A DNA stretch of 42,911 bases from an uncultured Eubacteriales bacterium (lineage in GTDB: Bacteria; Bacillota; Clostridia; Oscillospirales; Oscillospiraceae), in the NCBI GenBank assembly GCA_900320465.1, contig ONSQ01000019.1, positions 1-42,911 on the forward strand. Reading direction: 5' to 3'. Both the position numbers and the translations under genes were made by a program. The notes under the pieces are model-generated. The model had not been told where the DNA came from, made no database searches, and was given only the letters and a program-made list of their open reading frames with translations. Positions 7,077 to 15,279 of the stretch are shown one piece after another. Numbering within the stretch: position 1 is the first letter of the stretch; each line of letters begins with the position of its first letter.

Positions 7077-8093
7077 TCATTCTCCCAAAATCGGCTGCCC
7101 GTATTTGAACAGGGCTGCGTTGATCTCGAAAATATCGTATTTTTTGTTCGTGATGAAATACGTGATGATCAGGTCGAAGGTGCTGCTGGGCGAAAGGGCG
7201 ATCTCCGCGCGGGACAGAAGGTCCGTCATCGTCGGCATATCCAGCTCCAGTGCGATGGCAAAGGCAAGCGCGGTTTTCTTCTTCGGCTTATAATCCGGCT
7301 TGCAGCGGATACGGGAGAACACCTTGCGGTCGATGTTGGCCTTTTTATATACGGCCACATCGTCCATGCCGCTCTCGTCGATCAGCTTCAGCAGCCGTTG
7401 CTGGAAGCTCTCGCCCGCATCGCCCAGGATCTCATCCAGACTCTTTCCGGCAAGATCCGGCATAGCAGCCGGCGGCGCAGGGGAAAGCTCCCCGTCGCGC
7501 CCCGCTTCGCGGCGGCGATACATTCCGGCTCGGTTATCGCCGCGCTCTTTCGCGTGTAATTCACGGGCAGTATGATCGTCTATGAACTGCTCGATTCCGC
7601 CAACCAGACTTTCCGAGAGCTCCATCGCCTTGCGGTCGAAGACGACGATGGTGACCTTCATCTCGTGGGCCAGCAGAAAGCGCTGGATCTCGGACAGGGC
7701 GATATGCAGGGCCTCATCCTTTGGGAATCCGTATGTGCCTGTGGCAATCAGCGGGAAGGCAATGCTTTCGCAGCCAAGGCTGTCTGCCAGGGCCAGAGCG
7801 TTTTCGTAGCAGGAGCGAAGCGTGTCCCGCTCTCCGTGAGCGCCGTCGATCCAAGCCGGTCCGACCGTATGGATGATATAGTTTGCGTCAAGGGCAAAGG
7901 CGTCCGTGTACGCGGCCTGGCCCGGTGCAATATCCCCTATCTTTTCCCGTGCGGCCATCAGCTGTTCTTCTCCCGCAGCGGCGTAAATGGCGCTGTCGGT
8001 ACCGCGGCCGATCCGCGGTTTGGGATTTGCGGTATTTACGATGGCGTCGGCCTTGACCTTTGTAATGTCATGCCGAATGATTTGAAAGGGCAT
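7077..8093 (-). CDS. Macro-domain protein with a C-terminal HTH-like domain
   Basis: A 338-residue protein. Residues ~1-170 form a macro domain: the ADP-ribose pocket motif is VNTANPKPRIGRGTDSAIYAAAG, with IATGTYGFPKDEAL as the second loop. Macro domains bind or hydrolyse ADP-ribose, O-acetyl-ADP-ribose or ADP-ribosyl groups. A charged linker (~175-215) leads to a ~110-residue helical domain (FQQRLLKLIDESGMDDVAVY, NIDRKVFSRIR, TALAFAIALELDMPTMTDLL, FDIFEINAALF-like end). This looks like the XRE-related helical domain often attached to macro or kinase domains in clostridia. The ATG at 8093 follows GAGGTGA. It lies directly upstream of the DraG-type gene, giving a two-gene ADP-ribose module. 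Confidence 0.88.
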   Translation of the reverse strand: MPFQIIRHDITKVKADAIVNTANPKPRIGRGTDSAIYAAAGEEQLMAAREKIGDIAPGQAAYTDAFALDANYIIHTVGPAWIDGAHGERDTLRSCYENALALADSLGCESIAFPLIATGTYGFPKDEALHIALSEIQRFLLAHEMKVTIVVFDRKAMELSESLVGGIEQFIDDHTARELHAKERGDNRAGMYRRREAGRDGELSPAPPAAMPDLAGKSLDEILGDAGESFQQRLLKLIDESGMDDVAVYKKANIDRKVFSRIRCKPDYKPKKKTALAFAIALELDMPTMTDLLSRAEIALSPSSTFDLIITYFITNKKYDIFEINAALFKYGQPILGE

Positions 8094-8127
8094 ATGTCGT
8101 CACCTCGGTCAAATCGCGTCCGGCGGC

Positions 8128-9254
8128 TCACACATACAGCGCGACCTCGCCGGTGATGCCGGTAGGGGCAGCGTCCTTTGTGTTCCCCCGCTCGCGCTCC
8201 AGCGTGGTGGCGACTTCAATGACCAGCGTATTCTCTCCATCCGCCGTCAAGCCGCGCAGATCGAAGCGATAGGGCGGCACCACTGGCCGATCTGATGGGA
8301 AAAATCCTCCTCCACCAGACGGGAGACGCTGTCCATAAAGGCATAGCGGACCTTCGCCGTCAGATAGGGGTCGCAGTCGTTGGACCACAAGAGCGGCAGC
8401 AGGGCGGCATAGCCTTTGCCCAGCTTTTCCTCCATCGCCCCAGCCAGCTCCCGGCTCCAGGGCAGGTCCTGCTCGGTGCCGAGAAGATTGTACATCTTAT
8501 ACATGGAGTTGTTGCCCAGCTCCGGCTCGTCTGAGAAAAAGCCCGCGATCACATTCCCGAACTTATCGCCGAAGTGCTGATAGTGCGGCTCGTACACCGC
8601 GTCGATCTGGATGCGGCAGGACTTCTTGTCCATCATGTTGATGTAGCCGCGGTGGGTGCCGATGTTGCGGGAGAGATAGCACAGCTGCACCTCCCACTTG
8701 CCCTCCGGCGCCGTCCAGTCCAGCACGCCGTTCTGCAGCTTGTCCGTGAGGTCGATCGGCTCCGCCTTCTGATTCAGCCGGATAGCCGCGAGGCTCAAAA
8801 GAACATCGTCGTGGAATTTGTTCTGGGAAGTGTTGTTTTTGTTGTAGATATCCGTGACCAGATACATCTTGTTGTCCGGGATGAGCGGCGGGTGGGCCTG
8901 CTTTGCGGCGTTCAGACGGATCTTCCCGCCCTTCACCGGAAAGCGCTTGTGCAGCAGCCCCTCCCGCCGCAGCTCATTTGGCGCCTTTTCCGCTTCACCC
9001 GCGGCAAAGCCGGTGGGGAAATGCTTGTCGTCCAGGATCCAGACGCGCATGCCGCGCTTCTCGGCCTCGTCCAGCAGGATCGCCATATCCCGCCACCAGG
9101 GCTCCTTGCAAAAGCCCTCGTGGGGCCGCGCCTCCACACAGAAGGCACGGATGTTGGCGTCATAGATGGCCTTCACCATCTCGCGGTAAACATCTTCGCT
9201 CTCTCCGTGTACCCACAGGAAGGGCAAAATGCGGCGGTCAAGATTGTCGGTCAT
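8128..9254 (-). pseudogene. Glycoside hydrolase pseudogene with a large internal deletion
   Basis: The intact first part (from ATG at 9254, about 325 residues) has the features of a large sugar hydrolase with a TIM-barrel start: LPFLWVHGE, FCVEARPHEGFCKEPWW, MRVWILDDKHFPTG and GFFSDEPELGNN (a likely catalytic Asp/Glu region). At HQIGQWCR the sequence jumps directly to a C-terminal fragment in another frame (PPYRFDLRGLTADGENTLVIEVATTLERE ... PTGITGEVALYV), which is the end of a beta-sandwich sugar-binding domain. Full-length relatives are roughly 900-1,000 residues, so some 500 or more are missing and the frame is shifted at about 8270-8285. The relative could be a GH2- or GH106-like enzyme; the family is not certain. 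It is almost certainly dead. Confidence 0.85.
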
Positions 9255-9381
9255 TAACGTAAGCTCCTCTCATATTTGTCTTTGAATCCAGTATAGCAGT
9301 TTTTGCTGTCCTGTGCATTCCACGCAGGCGCGTGTCAGTATACCTTTTTGGTATATACCCGATTTTACGCACAGGAGGCCG

Positions 9382-10269
9382 TCACAGCGGAAAGGCCACC
9401 GCGTCCTGATACAGGCCGCGTATCGTGTCCAGAAAGGCGCGCAGACTTTCGCGGTTGTCGTCCCGATGTGTGCACAGCACGCAGGAAAAGCGCTCGGCGC
9501 AGTCGAAGGGGATCCAGGCAAACTGTCCGCTGTGGTCATTGAGAAAGCCGGGTGCCAGACACACGCCCCGTCCCGCGGCCACATTGGTGAGCGTGGTGTC
9601 GTGATCGGCACTGTTGAAATACGTCAGCCTCCCCGAGGCGATAAGCCGGTGCTGCACCGCCCGCAGCGCCGCGGGAGAGCCTCCGCCCACCATCAGCGTC
9701 CGGCCGAAAAGGTCACTCTCCGTGATCCGGTTTTTCGCGGCCAGCTCATCGTCCCGGCGGGCGATCAGATACACCCTGCTCTCAAACAGATCGTGGACGC
9801 GGACGCCGGGCAGCTGGCGCGTCTGCTCCCGCAGCGCAAAAATCACGTCCGATTCCTGACGCAGAAAGCTCTCCATCCCGTTCTCATATTGAAACCGGGG
9901 CGTGATCTGCACCTCCGGATGGCTTTCGGCCAGCAGGCGCATGGCCTCCGGCAGGAAATACAGCGCCTGTCTCACGATCATACTGACGGATATGCTGTCC
10001 CGGTAACGGGCGCTGAAGTTCTGGCCCTGCTCCACGGCGCGCTTGAGCTCCTCCCGCATAGTGGCAAGAAAAGAGACGAACTGGGCCCCCGCCGGCGTCA
10101 GCGCCGCGCCGCGGCCGCTGCGCTCAAACACCGCGAAGCCTATCTCCTCCTCCAGCAGCCGGATCTGATAGGAGAAGGTGGGCTGGCTGACGAACAGATT
10201 CTCCGCCGCCCGGCTGAAATTCAGCGTGTGGGCCAGCTCGATGCAGTAATCGATTTGTTTCGTAGTCAT
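9382..10269 (-). CDS. LysR-family transcriptional regulator
   Basis: A 295-residue protein of normal LysR length. The N-terminal winged helix-turn-helix reads TLNFSRAAENLFVSQPTFSYQIRLLEEEIG, followed by the linker helix and a two-lobed effector domain (from ~90). It diverges from a flavodoxin gene across a 110-bp gap that holds a candidate operator, the usual LysR arrangement for controlling the divergent target. The effector is unknown; redox or quinone stress is possible given the flavodoxin target, but that is inference. Confidence 0.93.
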   Translation of the reverse strand: MTTKQIDYCIELAHTLNFSRAAENLFVSQPTFSYQIRLLEEEIGFAVFERSGRGAALTPAGAQFVSFLATMREELKRAVEQGQNFSARYRDSISVSMIVRQALYFLPEAMRLLAESHPEVQITPRFQYENGMESFLRQESDVIFALREQTRQLPGVRVHDLFESRVYLIARRDDELAAKNRITESDLFGRTLMVGGGSPAALRAVQHRLIASGRLTYFNSADHDTTLTNVAAGRGVCLAPGFLNDHSGQFAWIPFDCAERFSCVLCTHRDDNRESLRAFLDTIRGLYQDAVAFPL

Positions 10270-10295
10270 ATGCAGCTCCTGTTATTTATATTTTA

Positions 10296-10348
10296 AATCG
10301 ATTATACAGCATTTCGATTGGACTTTGCAATCACATATCGCGTATACT
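10296..10348 (+). promoter_or_regulatory. LysR operator candidate and flavodoxin promoter
   Basis: A perfect inverted repeat AATCGA-N12-TCGATT (10296-10301 and 10314-10319) suits a LysR T-N11-A type site. It touches the -35 region TTGGAC (10318-10323) of the rightward promoter, whose -10 is TATACT (10343-10348). The 19-bp spacer is longer than ideal, as in activator-dependent promoters. Confidence 0.5.
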
Positions 10349-10379
10349 ACGGGCAGAAACAACAAAGGAGGACCAGGAA

Positions 10380-10901
10380 ATGGCCAAAACATTGATTGCC
10401 TATTTTTCGAGAGCGGACGAGAACTACTTCGGCGGCGCGATGCGCTATGTGAAGGTGGGCAACACCGAGATCGTGTGCACTATCCTGAAGGACCTGGTGG
10501 ACGCGGACCTGTTCAAAATCGAGATGAAAAACCCCTACTCCCCCGTTTACATGACCTGCATTGAAGAGGCCAAGCGGGATCTGCGTGCCAAGGCCCGTCC
10601 CGAGCTGGTATCGCTGCCCGCGTCGCTGGACGGCTATGACACAATTATCCTGGCCTACCCCAACTATTGGGGCACGATGCCGATGGCGGTCTTCAGCTTT
10701 CTGGAGCGCTTCGATTTCACCGGCAAGACCATTCTCCCCCTCTGCACCAACGAGGGCAGCGGCCTCGGCGCAAGTGAGCGCGACATCCGCCGCGCGTGCC
10801 CCGGCGCCACACTCAAGGCCGGCCTGTCCATCACCGGCAGCGCCGCGGCGAGCAGCGAAAGCAGTCTCAGACGCTGGCTTGGCGCCAACGGTCTTCTGTA
10901 A
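10380..10901 (+). CDS. Flavodoxin-family protein
   Basis: A 173-residue flavodoxin fold. The FMN phosphate loop is modified: the strand TLIAYFSRADENYFGG carries S and R, where flavodoxins have T/S-x-T-G-x-T. The central ILAYPNYWGTMPMAVFSFLE region and the TGKTILPLCTNEGSGLG strand match the flavodoxin_4 group of quinone or flavin reductase-like proteins. The start follows AAAGGAGGACC. It lies 11 bp before the acetyltransferase gene and is divergent from the LysR gene. Likely a soluble electron carrier or FMN-dependent reductase; substrate unknown. Confidence 0.88.
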   Translation: MAKTLIAYFSRADENYFGGAMRYVKVGNTEIVCTILKDLVDADLFKIEMKNPYSPVYMTCIEEAKRDLRAKARPELVSLPASLDGYDTIILAYPNYWGTMPMAVFSFLERFDFTGKTILPLCTNEGSGLGASERDIRRACPGATLKAGLSITGSAAASSESSLRRWLGANGLL

Positions 10902-10912
10902 GGGAGCGGCAC

Positions 10913-11500
10913 ATGGAATACGAAAAGGGCTATGTCTATCAGCTGATGGACCGGGGCGGCCCCACCGACACCCGCGAGAGCTACTTCCGCGAGGCCGTGG
11001 AGGAAATGATGCGCGCCCGCACGCTCTGCGCCAGAGCCAACGCCGTTCTGCCGGACGACCCGTCCTATGTGGGCTATCTGGAGGAGCTCTTCGGCCGCAA
11101 GCTGGACGACGTGCGGATCCTCACGCCCTTTATCTGTGACTTCGGCAACCGGGTCAAGTTCGGCAAGGGCGTGTTCATCAACCACTCCGCGATCCTGTCG
11201 GCCTCCGGCGGCATCGAGTTTGAGGACGGCGCGATGGCCGCCCCCGGGCTTCGCATCGCCACCATCAACCACGACATGAATGAGCGCCACACCCGCTACA
11301 CCTACGGCAAGGTACTGGTGAAGAAGAACGCCTGGCTGGGCATGAACGTGACGATCTGCCCCGGCGTGACGATCGGGGAATACGCCGTTGTGGCCGCCGG
11401 CGCGGTGGTCACGAAGGACGTGCCGGCCTACGCGGTGGCAGGCGGCGTTCCCGCCCGGGTGATCCGCATGCAGGACCCCTCCGAGCAGCGCGAAGCGTGA
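10913..11500 (+). CDS. Hexapeptide-repeat acyltransferase (maltose/galactoside O-acetyltransferase type)
   Basis: A 195-residue left-handed beta-helix acetyltransferase. The N-terminal maltose acetyltransferase helix region (REAVEEMMRARTLCARAN) precedes hexapeptide turns (VKFGKGVFINHSAILSASGGIEFEDGAMAAPGLRI). The catalytic His is in TINHDMN, and the CoA-binding turns are VTICPGVTIGEYAVVAAGAVVTKDV and PARVIR. It acetylates sugars or small molecules using acetyl-CoA. It is probably cotranscribed with the flavodoxin gene and ends before the terminator at 11591. The link to redox genes is unexplained. Confidence 0.88.
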   Translation: MEYEKGYVYQLMDRGGPTDTRESYFREAVEEMMRARTLCARANAVLPDDPSYVGYLEELFGRKLDDVRILTPFICDFGNRVKFGKGVFINHSAILSASGGIEFEDGAMAAPGLRIATINHDMNERHTRYTYGKVLVKKNAWLGMNVTICPGVTIGEYAVVAAGAVVTKDVPAYAVAGGVPARVIRMQDPSEQREA

Positions 11501-11590
11501 GCCAGTCCACGCCGCTCCGTCACCGGAACTATCGTTCCGCCTGATGAACGCTCTGCGCGTCGGTCCTGTCCGCGTCATTTCGCACAGCTT

Positions 11591-11618
11591 GAGAGCAACA
11601 TCGCTCTCCGGCTTTTTT
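11591..11618 (+). terminator. Terminator after the acetyltransferase gene
   Basis: The stem GAGAGC-N6-GCTCTC is followed by CGGC and six T. It separates the LysR-linked pair from the TetR operon promoter, which begins only 12 bp downstream. Confidence 0.75.
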
Positions 11619-11629
11619 CTCCGGCCGTA

Positions 11630-11677
11630 TTGACGCGATGTCAGAATAGTGCTATACTGTGTTTTGACAGCGTGTCA
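11630..11677 (+). promoter_or_regulatory. TetR operon promoter with two operator palindromes
   Basis: The -35 is TTGACG (11630-11635) and the -10 TATACT (11653-11658), with a 17-bp spacer. Two related palindromes frame it: TTGACGCGATGTCAG covers the -35, and TTGACAGCGTGTCAG (11664-11678, core TGACA-GCG-TGTCA) sits at the transcription start. They are offset by 34 bp. This fits autorepression by the TetR protein encoded next, which would block both polymerase contacts. Confidence 0.7.
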
Positions 11678-11720
11678 GCGTTTTCTGCACGCGCATTCGC
11701 TAAAGAAAAGAGGAGCCGCC

Positions 11721-12350
11721 ATGCCAAAAGGGTCCGCCGAACTGATGCGAGAGCGTCAGGAGGAGATCATCGCCGCCTGCCGCAAGCTTTACGAGACCAT
11801 GAGCTTCAAGGAGATCACGCTCAAGGAGATCGGCAGCCGGACCACTTTCTCCCGCACCTCGATCTACAACTACTTTGAAACGAAGGAAGAGATTTTTCTC
11901 GCCCTCTTCGCCCGGGAGTACGAGCTGTTCTCCCTGGATCTGGACTCCCTGCGCGAGCGGGAGAGCGCTCTGTCGCTGGACGAGCTGGCCTCCGCGCTGG
12001 CGCGTGCGCTGGAGCGGCGGCCGCTGATGCTCAAGCTTCTGAGCATGAACCTCTACGACATGGAGGCCAACTCCCGCATGGAACGGCTGGTGGCCTTCAA
12101 GCGGGCCTACGGCGCGTCCATCACGGCGCTGGACCGTTGTCTGGAGCAATTTCTTCCCGCTCTCGGCGCGCAGGGCCGTCAGCACTTTCTGTACGCCTTT
12201 CTGCCCTTTGTCTATGGTCTGTACCCCTACACCGTTGTGACGGACAAGCAGCGTCAGGCCATGGAGCAGGCCGGGATCTCGTATGTGTATATGAGCACCT
12301 ATGAGATGGCCCGCGACTTTATACGAACCACATTGGGAGGATTGCAATGA
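11721..12350 (+). CDS. TetR/AcrR-family regulator
   Basis: A 209-residue protein. The N-terminal helix-turn-helix reads ITLKEIGSRTTFSRTSIYNYFETKEEIFLALF (about residues 33-65), then an all-helical ligand domain. The ATG at 11721 follows AAAGAGGAG; the longer frame upstream runs through the promoter. It is the first gene of a redox operon and its stop overlaps the monooxygenase start (ATGA). Probably an autorepressor released by a hydrophobic or electrophilic ligand that the downstream enzymes consume; the ligand is not known. Confidence 0.93.
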   Translation: MPKGSAELMRERQEEIIAACRKLYETMSFKEITLKEIGSRTTFSRTSIYNYFETKEEIFLALFAREYELFSLDLDSLRERESALSLDELASALARALERRPLMLKLLSMNLYDMEANSRMERLVAFKRAYGASITALDRCLEQFLPALGAQGRQHFLYAFLPFVYGLYPYTVVTDKQRQAMEQAGISYVYMSTYEMARDFIRTTLGGLQ

Positions 12351-12676
12351 TCACGGTCAATTTGTACTACACCGGCAAAAACGGCGCGGCCCGCGCCTTT
12401 ACTTCCGAGATGGTCGCCAGCGGCACCGTCGCGGCCATCCGCGCCGAGGAGGGCAACCTGCGCTATGAATACTTTTTCCCGATGGACGACCCCGAGACCG
12501 TGCTGCTGATCGATCAGTGGCGCGACCAGGCCTCCATCGACGCCCACCACGCCTCGCCCATGATGGCGCGGATCGCGGCACTGCGCGAGAAGTACGATCT
12601 GCATATGCGCGCCGAGCGGTATCTGAACGACGACAACGCGCTGAGCGAACAGGATATGAAGTTTATCAAACGATAA
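12347..12676 (+). CDS. Antibiotic-biosynthesis-monooxygenase (YgiN-like) family protein
   Basis: A 109-residue ferredoxin-like alpha/beta fold of the ABM superfamily, dimeric proteins that include quinol monooxygenases and haem-degrading enzymes. The diagnostic pattern is the E-E-G-N-L-R-Y-E-Y-F strand, then LLIDQWRDQASIDAHHAS, which matches the family motif E-x-W-x-s-x-x-a-l-x-x-H with D in place of the usual E. The ATG overlaps the tetR stop by 4 bp. In this operon it would act on a quinone-like or other small aromatic compound; that is inference from family and context. Confidence 0.85.
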   Translation: MITVNLYYTGKNGAARAFTSEMVASGTVAAIRAEEGNLRYEYFFPMDDPETVLLIDQWRDQASIDAHHASPMMARIAALREKYDLHMRAERYLNDDNALSEQDMKFIKR

Positions 12677-12689
12677 GGGGGATCACAGC

Positions 12690-13445
12690 ATGAGCAACAA
12701 GATCACGCAGACCGCCGGACGGACCCAGCTGGGCAGCTTTGCCCCGATGTTCGCTCATCTCAACGACGACGTGCTCTTCGGGGAGGTCTGGAATGAGGAG
12801 ACGCTGGACGTCAAGACCCGATGCATCATCACGGTGGTGTCGCTGATGGCGTCGGGGATCACGGATTCGTCTCTGGGCTATCACCTGCAGAACGCGAAGA
12901 ACAACGGCGTGACAAGGGAAGAGATCGCCGCCATCATCACCCACGCCACCATGTATGTGGGCTGGCCCAAGGGCTGGGCCGTTTTCCGCCAGGCCAAGGA
13001 AATCTGGAACGAGACCAGCGAGGCCAAAACCGAAAAGGACGCCTATCAGAACACGATCTTCTTCCCCATCGGGGAAGAGAACCCCTACGGTCAGTTCTTC
13101 GTGGGCAGGAGCTATCTCGCCTCCCTCTCCACGCAGCAGGTGCCCATCTTCAACGTGACCTTTGAGCCCGGCTGCCGCAACAACTGGCACGTCCACCGGG
13201 CCGCGCAGGGCGGCGGACAGCTTCTGATCTGTGTTGGCGGCCGCGGCTGGTACCAGGAGTGGGGCAAGGAGCCCGTGGCCATGACCCCCGGCACCGTGGT
13301 CAACATCCCCGCCAACGTCAAGCACTGGCACGGTGCCGCCGCCGACAGCTGGTTCTCCCACCTGGCCGTGGAGGTCGCGGGTGAGGACGCTTCCAACGAA
13401 TGGCTCGAGCCCGTGTCGGACGAAGCATACGGCAAACTGAATTGA
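12690..13445 (+). CDS. Carboxymuconolactone-decarboxylase-like and cupin fusion protein
   Basis: A 251-residue fusion. Residues ~10-110 resemble the gamma-carboxymuconolactone decarboxylase/AhpD fold (LDVKTRCIITVVSLMASG, GYHLQNAKNNGVTREEIAAIITHATMYVGWPKGW). No CxxC redox pair is present, so peroxidase activity like AhpD is unlikely. Residues ~145-240 are a cupin with metal ligands in NNWHVHR and KHWHGA. Such fusions are common in clostridial and Bacteroides redox operons, where they are usually annotated only by domain. The start follows AAGGGGG; the gene lies 13 bp after the monooxygenase. Confidence 0.88.
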   Translation: MSNKITQTAGRTQLGSFAPMFAHLNDDVLFGEVWNEETLDVKTRCIITVVSLMASGITDSSLGYHLQNAKNNGVTREEIAAIITHATMYVGWPKGWAVFRQAKEIWNETSEAKTEKDAYQNTIFFPIGEENPYGQFFVGRSYLASLSTQQVPIFNVTFEPGCRNNWHVHRAAQGGGQLLICVGGRGWYQEWGKEPVAMTPGTVVNIPANVKHWHGAAADSWFSHLAVEVAGEDASNEWLEPVSDEAYGKLN

Positions 13446-13462
13446 GAAAGGAAGATCGCAGC

Positions 13463-13939
13463 ATGAAGAAACTCGTCGCCTATTTTTCCGCCAGCGGCAG
13501 CACCCGCCGTCTGGCCGACACGCTCGCCGCCGCCACCGGTGCGGCGCTGTATGAGATCCGCCCCGCCGTTCCCTACGGGCGCGGTGATTTGAACTGGATG
13601 GACAAGAAAGCCCGCAGCACCGTGGAGATGCAGGACCCCAACTGCCGTCCGGCCATGGCCGACACGGACGCTCCCGTGGCAGACGCCGACGTGATTTTCC
13701 TCGGCTTCCCCATCTGGTGGTACCGTGAGCCCAGCATCATCGACAGCTTTCTGGACGCCTATGACTTCTCCGGCAAGACGGTCGTCCCCTTCTTCACCTC
13801 CGGCGGCAGCCAGCTGGGCGAGGGCCAGGGCCGCATCGGGAAGCTCGCGCGCGGCGCGAAGGTTCTCAGCGGCAAGCGCTTTAACGCCCGCGCCTCCGAG
13901 AGCGAGCTCAAGACCTGGGCCGACAGTCTGAACGTATAA
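13463..13939 (+). CDS. Flavodoxin
   Basis: A 158-residue flavodoxin. The FMN phosphate loop is SASGSTRRLADTLA, the tryptophan-rich loop GFPIWWYREPSIIDSFLDAYDFSGKTVVPFFTSGGSQLG matches the flavodoxin_4 group. The ATG at 13463 follows AAAGGAAG. Fourth gene of the TetR operon, 12 bp before the aldo/keto reductase, so it may pass electrons to or from that reductase or to a quinone substrate. It is not closely similar to the flavodoxin at 10380 in its FMN loop. Confidence 0.9.
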   Translation: MKKLVAYFSASGSTRRLADTLAAATGAALYEIRPAVPYGRGDLNWMDKKARSTVEMQDPNCRPAMADTDAPVADADVIFLGFPIWWYREPSIIDSFLDAYDFSGKTVVPFFTSGGSQLGEGQGRIGKLARGAKVLSGKRFNARASESELKTWADSLNV

Positions 13940-13951
13940 GCGAGAACCGTA

Positions 13952-15100
13952 ATGGCACTGAAAAGCAACCTGGGCTTTGGCATGATGCGCCTGCCGGTGC
14001 GCGGCGGCGATCCCACGGATTTTGATTACGAGCAGCTCAACGCCATGGTGGACGCCTTTCTCTCTTCCGGCTTCACCTACTTTGACACCAGCTACGTCTA
14101 CCACAACGGGCGCAGTGAGGAGGCCACCCGCAAGGCCGTGGTGGAACGCCACCCGCGCGACTCCTTCACCGTGGCCACCAAGTTCCCCACCTTCCTGCTG
14201 AAGGACGAGGCGCAAATCGAGCCGATCTTTGCCTCCCAGCTGGAAAATCTGGGCGTGGACTACATCGACTATTATCTGCTCCACAACATCCAGACCGTCT
14301 ACTACGACGGCGTGGACGGCCGGGGCGGCATCGTCAAGACCGCCCACCTCTTCGAGCATGCCGCGGCCTGGAAGGCGGCGGGCAAGATCCGTCATCTGGG
14401 CTTTTCCTTTCACTCCTCGGCCAAACTGCTTGATCGGATCCTGAGCGAGCACCCGGAGGTGGAGTTTGTTCAGATCCCCTTCAACTACATCGACGCCGAG
14501 AGCGAGCTGGTGCAGGCCATGGAGGCCTACCGGGTGATCCGCAGGCACGGGCGCGAGGCCATTTTCATGGAGCCCGTCAAGGGCGGCGGTCTGGCCAGCA
14601 TGCCGCGGGCGGCTGCCGACAAGCTGCGTGAGATGGACGAGCAGGCAACGCTTGCCTCCTGGGCCATCCGCTACGCCGGCAGCTTTGACGGCGTGATCTG
14701 CACCCTCTCGGGCATGTCCACCCTCGAGCAGGTGGCTGACAACGTGCACAGCGTCCGGCAGCTCAATCCGCTGAGCGAGGCAGAGATGGAATCGCTCCGC
14801 GAAGTCGTGCGCCTGTATAAGGACGCCGGCCCCATCGGCGCCGATCTGGAGAAATACCGCGGTCTTCTCTGCCACGGCGCGCCCGTCACCGGCGTGCTGG
14901 AGGCCTACAATATGTGCCAGCTCCAGCCGGACCCCGGCTTCTCCGACGACAACAACTATTTCAAGAACACCGTGGCGGAGGAAGCGCATCTGGACATCTT
15001 CGGCCGGCTGCCGGAAGAGCGGTACCTCCTCGCCGACGGCACCGACGCCACCGATCTGGTCCGCCGTGCGGAGGCCTGGCTCATCGAGCACAGCTTCTGA
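13952..15100 (+). CDS. Aldo/keto reductase without its iron-sulfur cysteines
   Basis: A 382-residue member of the aldo/keto reductase group that normally carries a C-terminal ferredoxin-like domain. The TIM barrel is clear: GFGMMRLP, the catalytic Asp-Thr-Ser-Tyr site (YFDTSYVYHNGRSEEATRKAV), the Lys in ATKFP, YYLLHN, and the MEPVKGGGLA strand. The tail (~300-382) has the length of the iron-sulfur domain but only two scattered cysteines (LLCHGA, NMCQL), so no 4Fe-4S cluster can form. Compare the gene at 26298, which keeps both C-x2-C-x2-C-x3-CP motifs. Last gene of the TetR operon; likely NADPH-dependent carbonyl reduction. Confidence 0.88.
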   Translation: MALKSNLGFGMMRLPVRGGDPTDFDYEQLNAMVDAFLSSGFTYFDTSYVYHNGRSEEATRKAVVERHPRDSFTVATKFPTFLLKDEAQIEPIFASQLENLGVDYIDYYLLHNIQTVYYDGVDGRGGIVKTAHLFEHAAAWKAAGKIRHLGFSFHSSAKLLDRILSEHPEVEFVQIPFNYIDAESELVQAMEAYRVIRRHGREAIFMEPVKGGGLASMPRAAADKLREMDEQATLASWAIRYAGSFDGVICTLSGMSTLEQVADNVHSVRQLNPLSEAEMESLREVVRLYKDAGPIGADLEKYRGLLCHGAPVTGVLEAYNMCQLQPDPGFSDDNNYFKNTVAEEAHLDIFGRLPEERYLLADGTDATDLVRRAEAWLIEHSF

Positions 15101-15128
15101 TCATCCCCGAGAAAGAATCTGATACACC

Positions 15129-15165
15129 GAGGCCTTGTGACTGAACATCACAAGGCCTCATTTTT
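15129..15165 (+). terminator. Terminator of the TetR operon
   Basis: A perfect 12-bp stem (GAGGCCTTGTGA and its complement, 7-nt loop) is followed by ATTTTTC. It closes the five-gene operon. Confidence 0.9.
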
Positions 15166-15279
15166 CTTGTATGCTGAAAATCGCAGGCTTTCCCGGGAGA
15201 TCAAAAGAGCTTATACTGATACCCGATAAAAAGTAGACAAAGATTTGCAAGTCAGAATTGTGCCAGACAAGGCGGAGCC

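Noticed and set aside
13112..15091. A 659-codon minus-strand frame opposite the flavodoxin and aldo/keto reductase genes
   Set aside because: It crosses three real genes on the other strand and shows no recognisable protein features.
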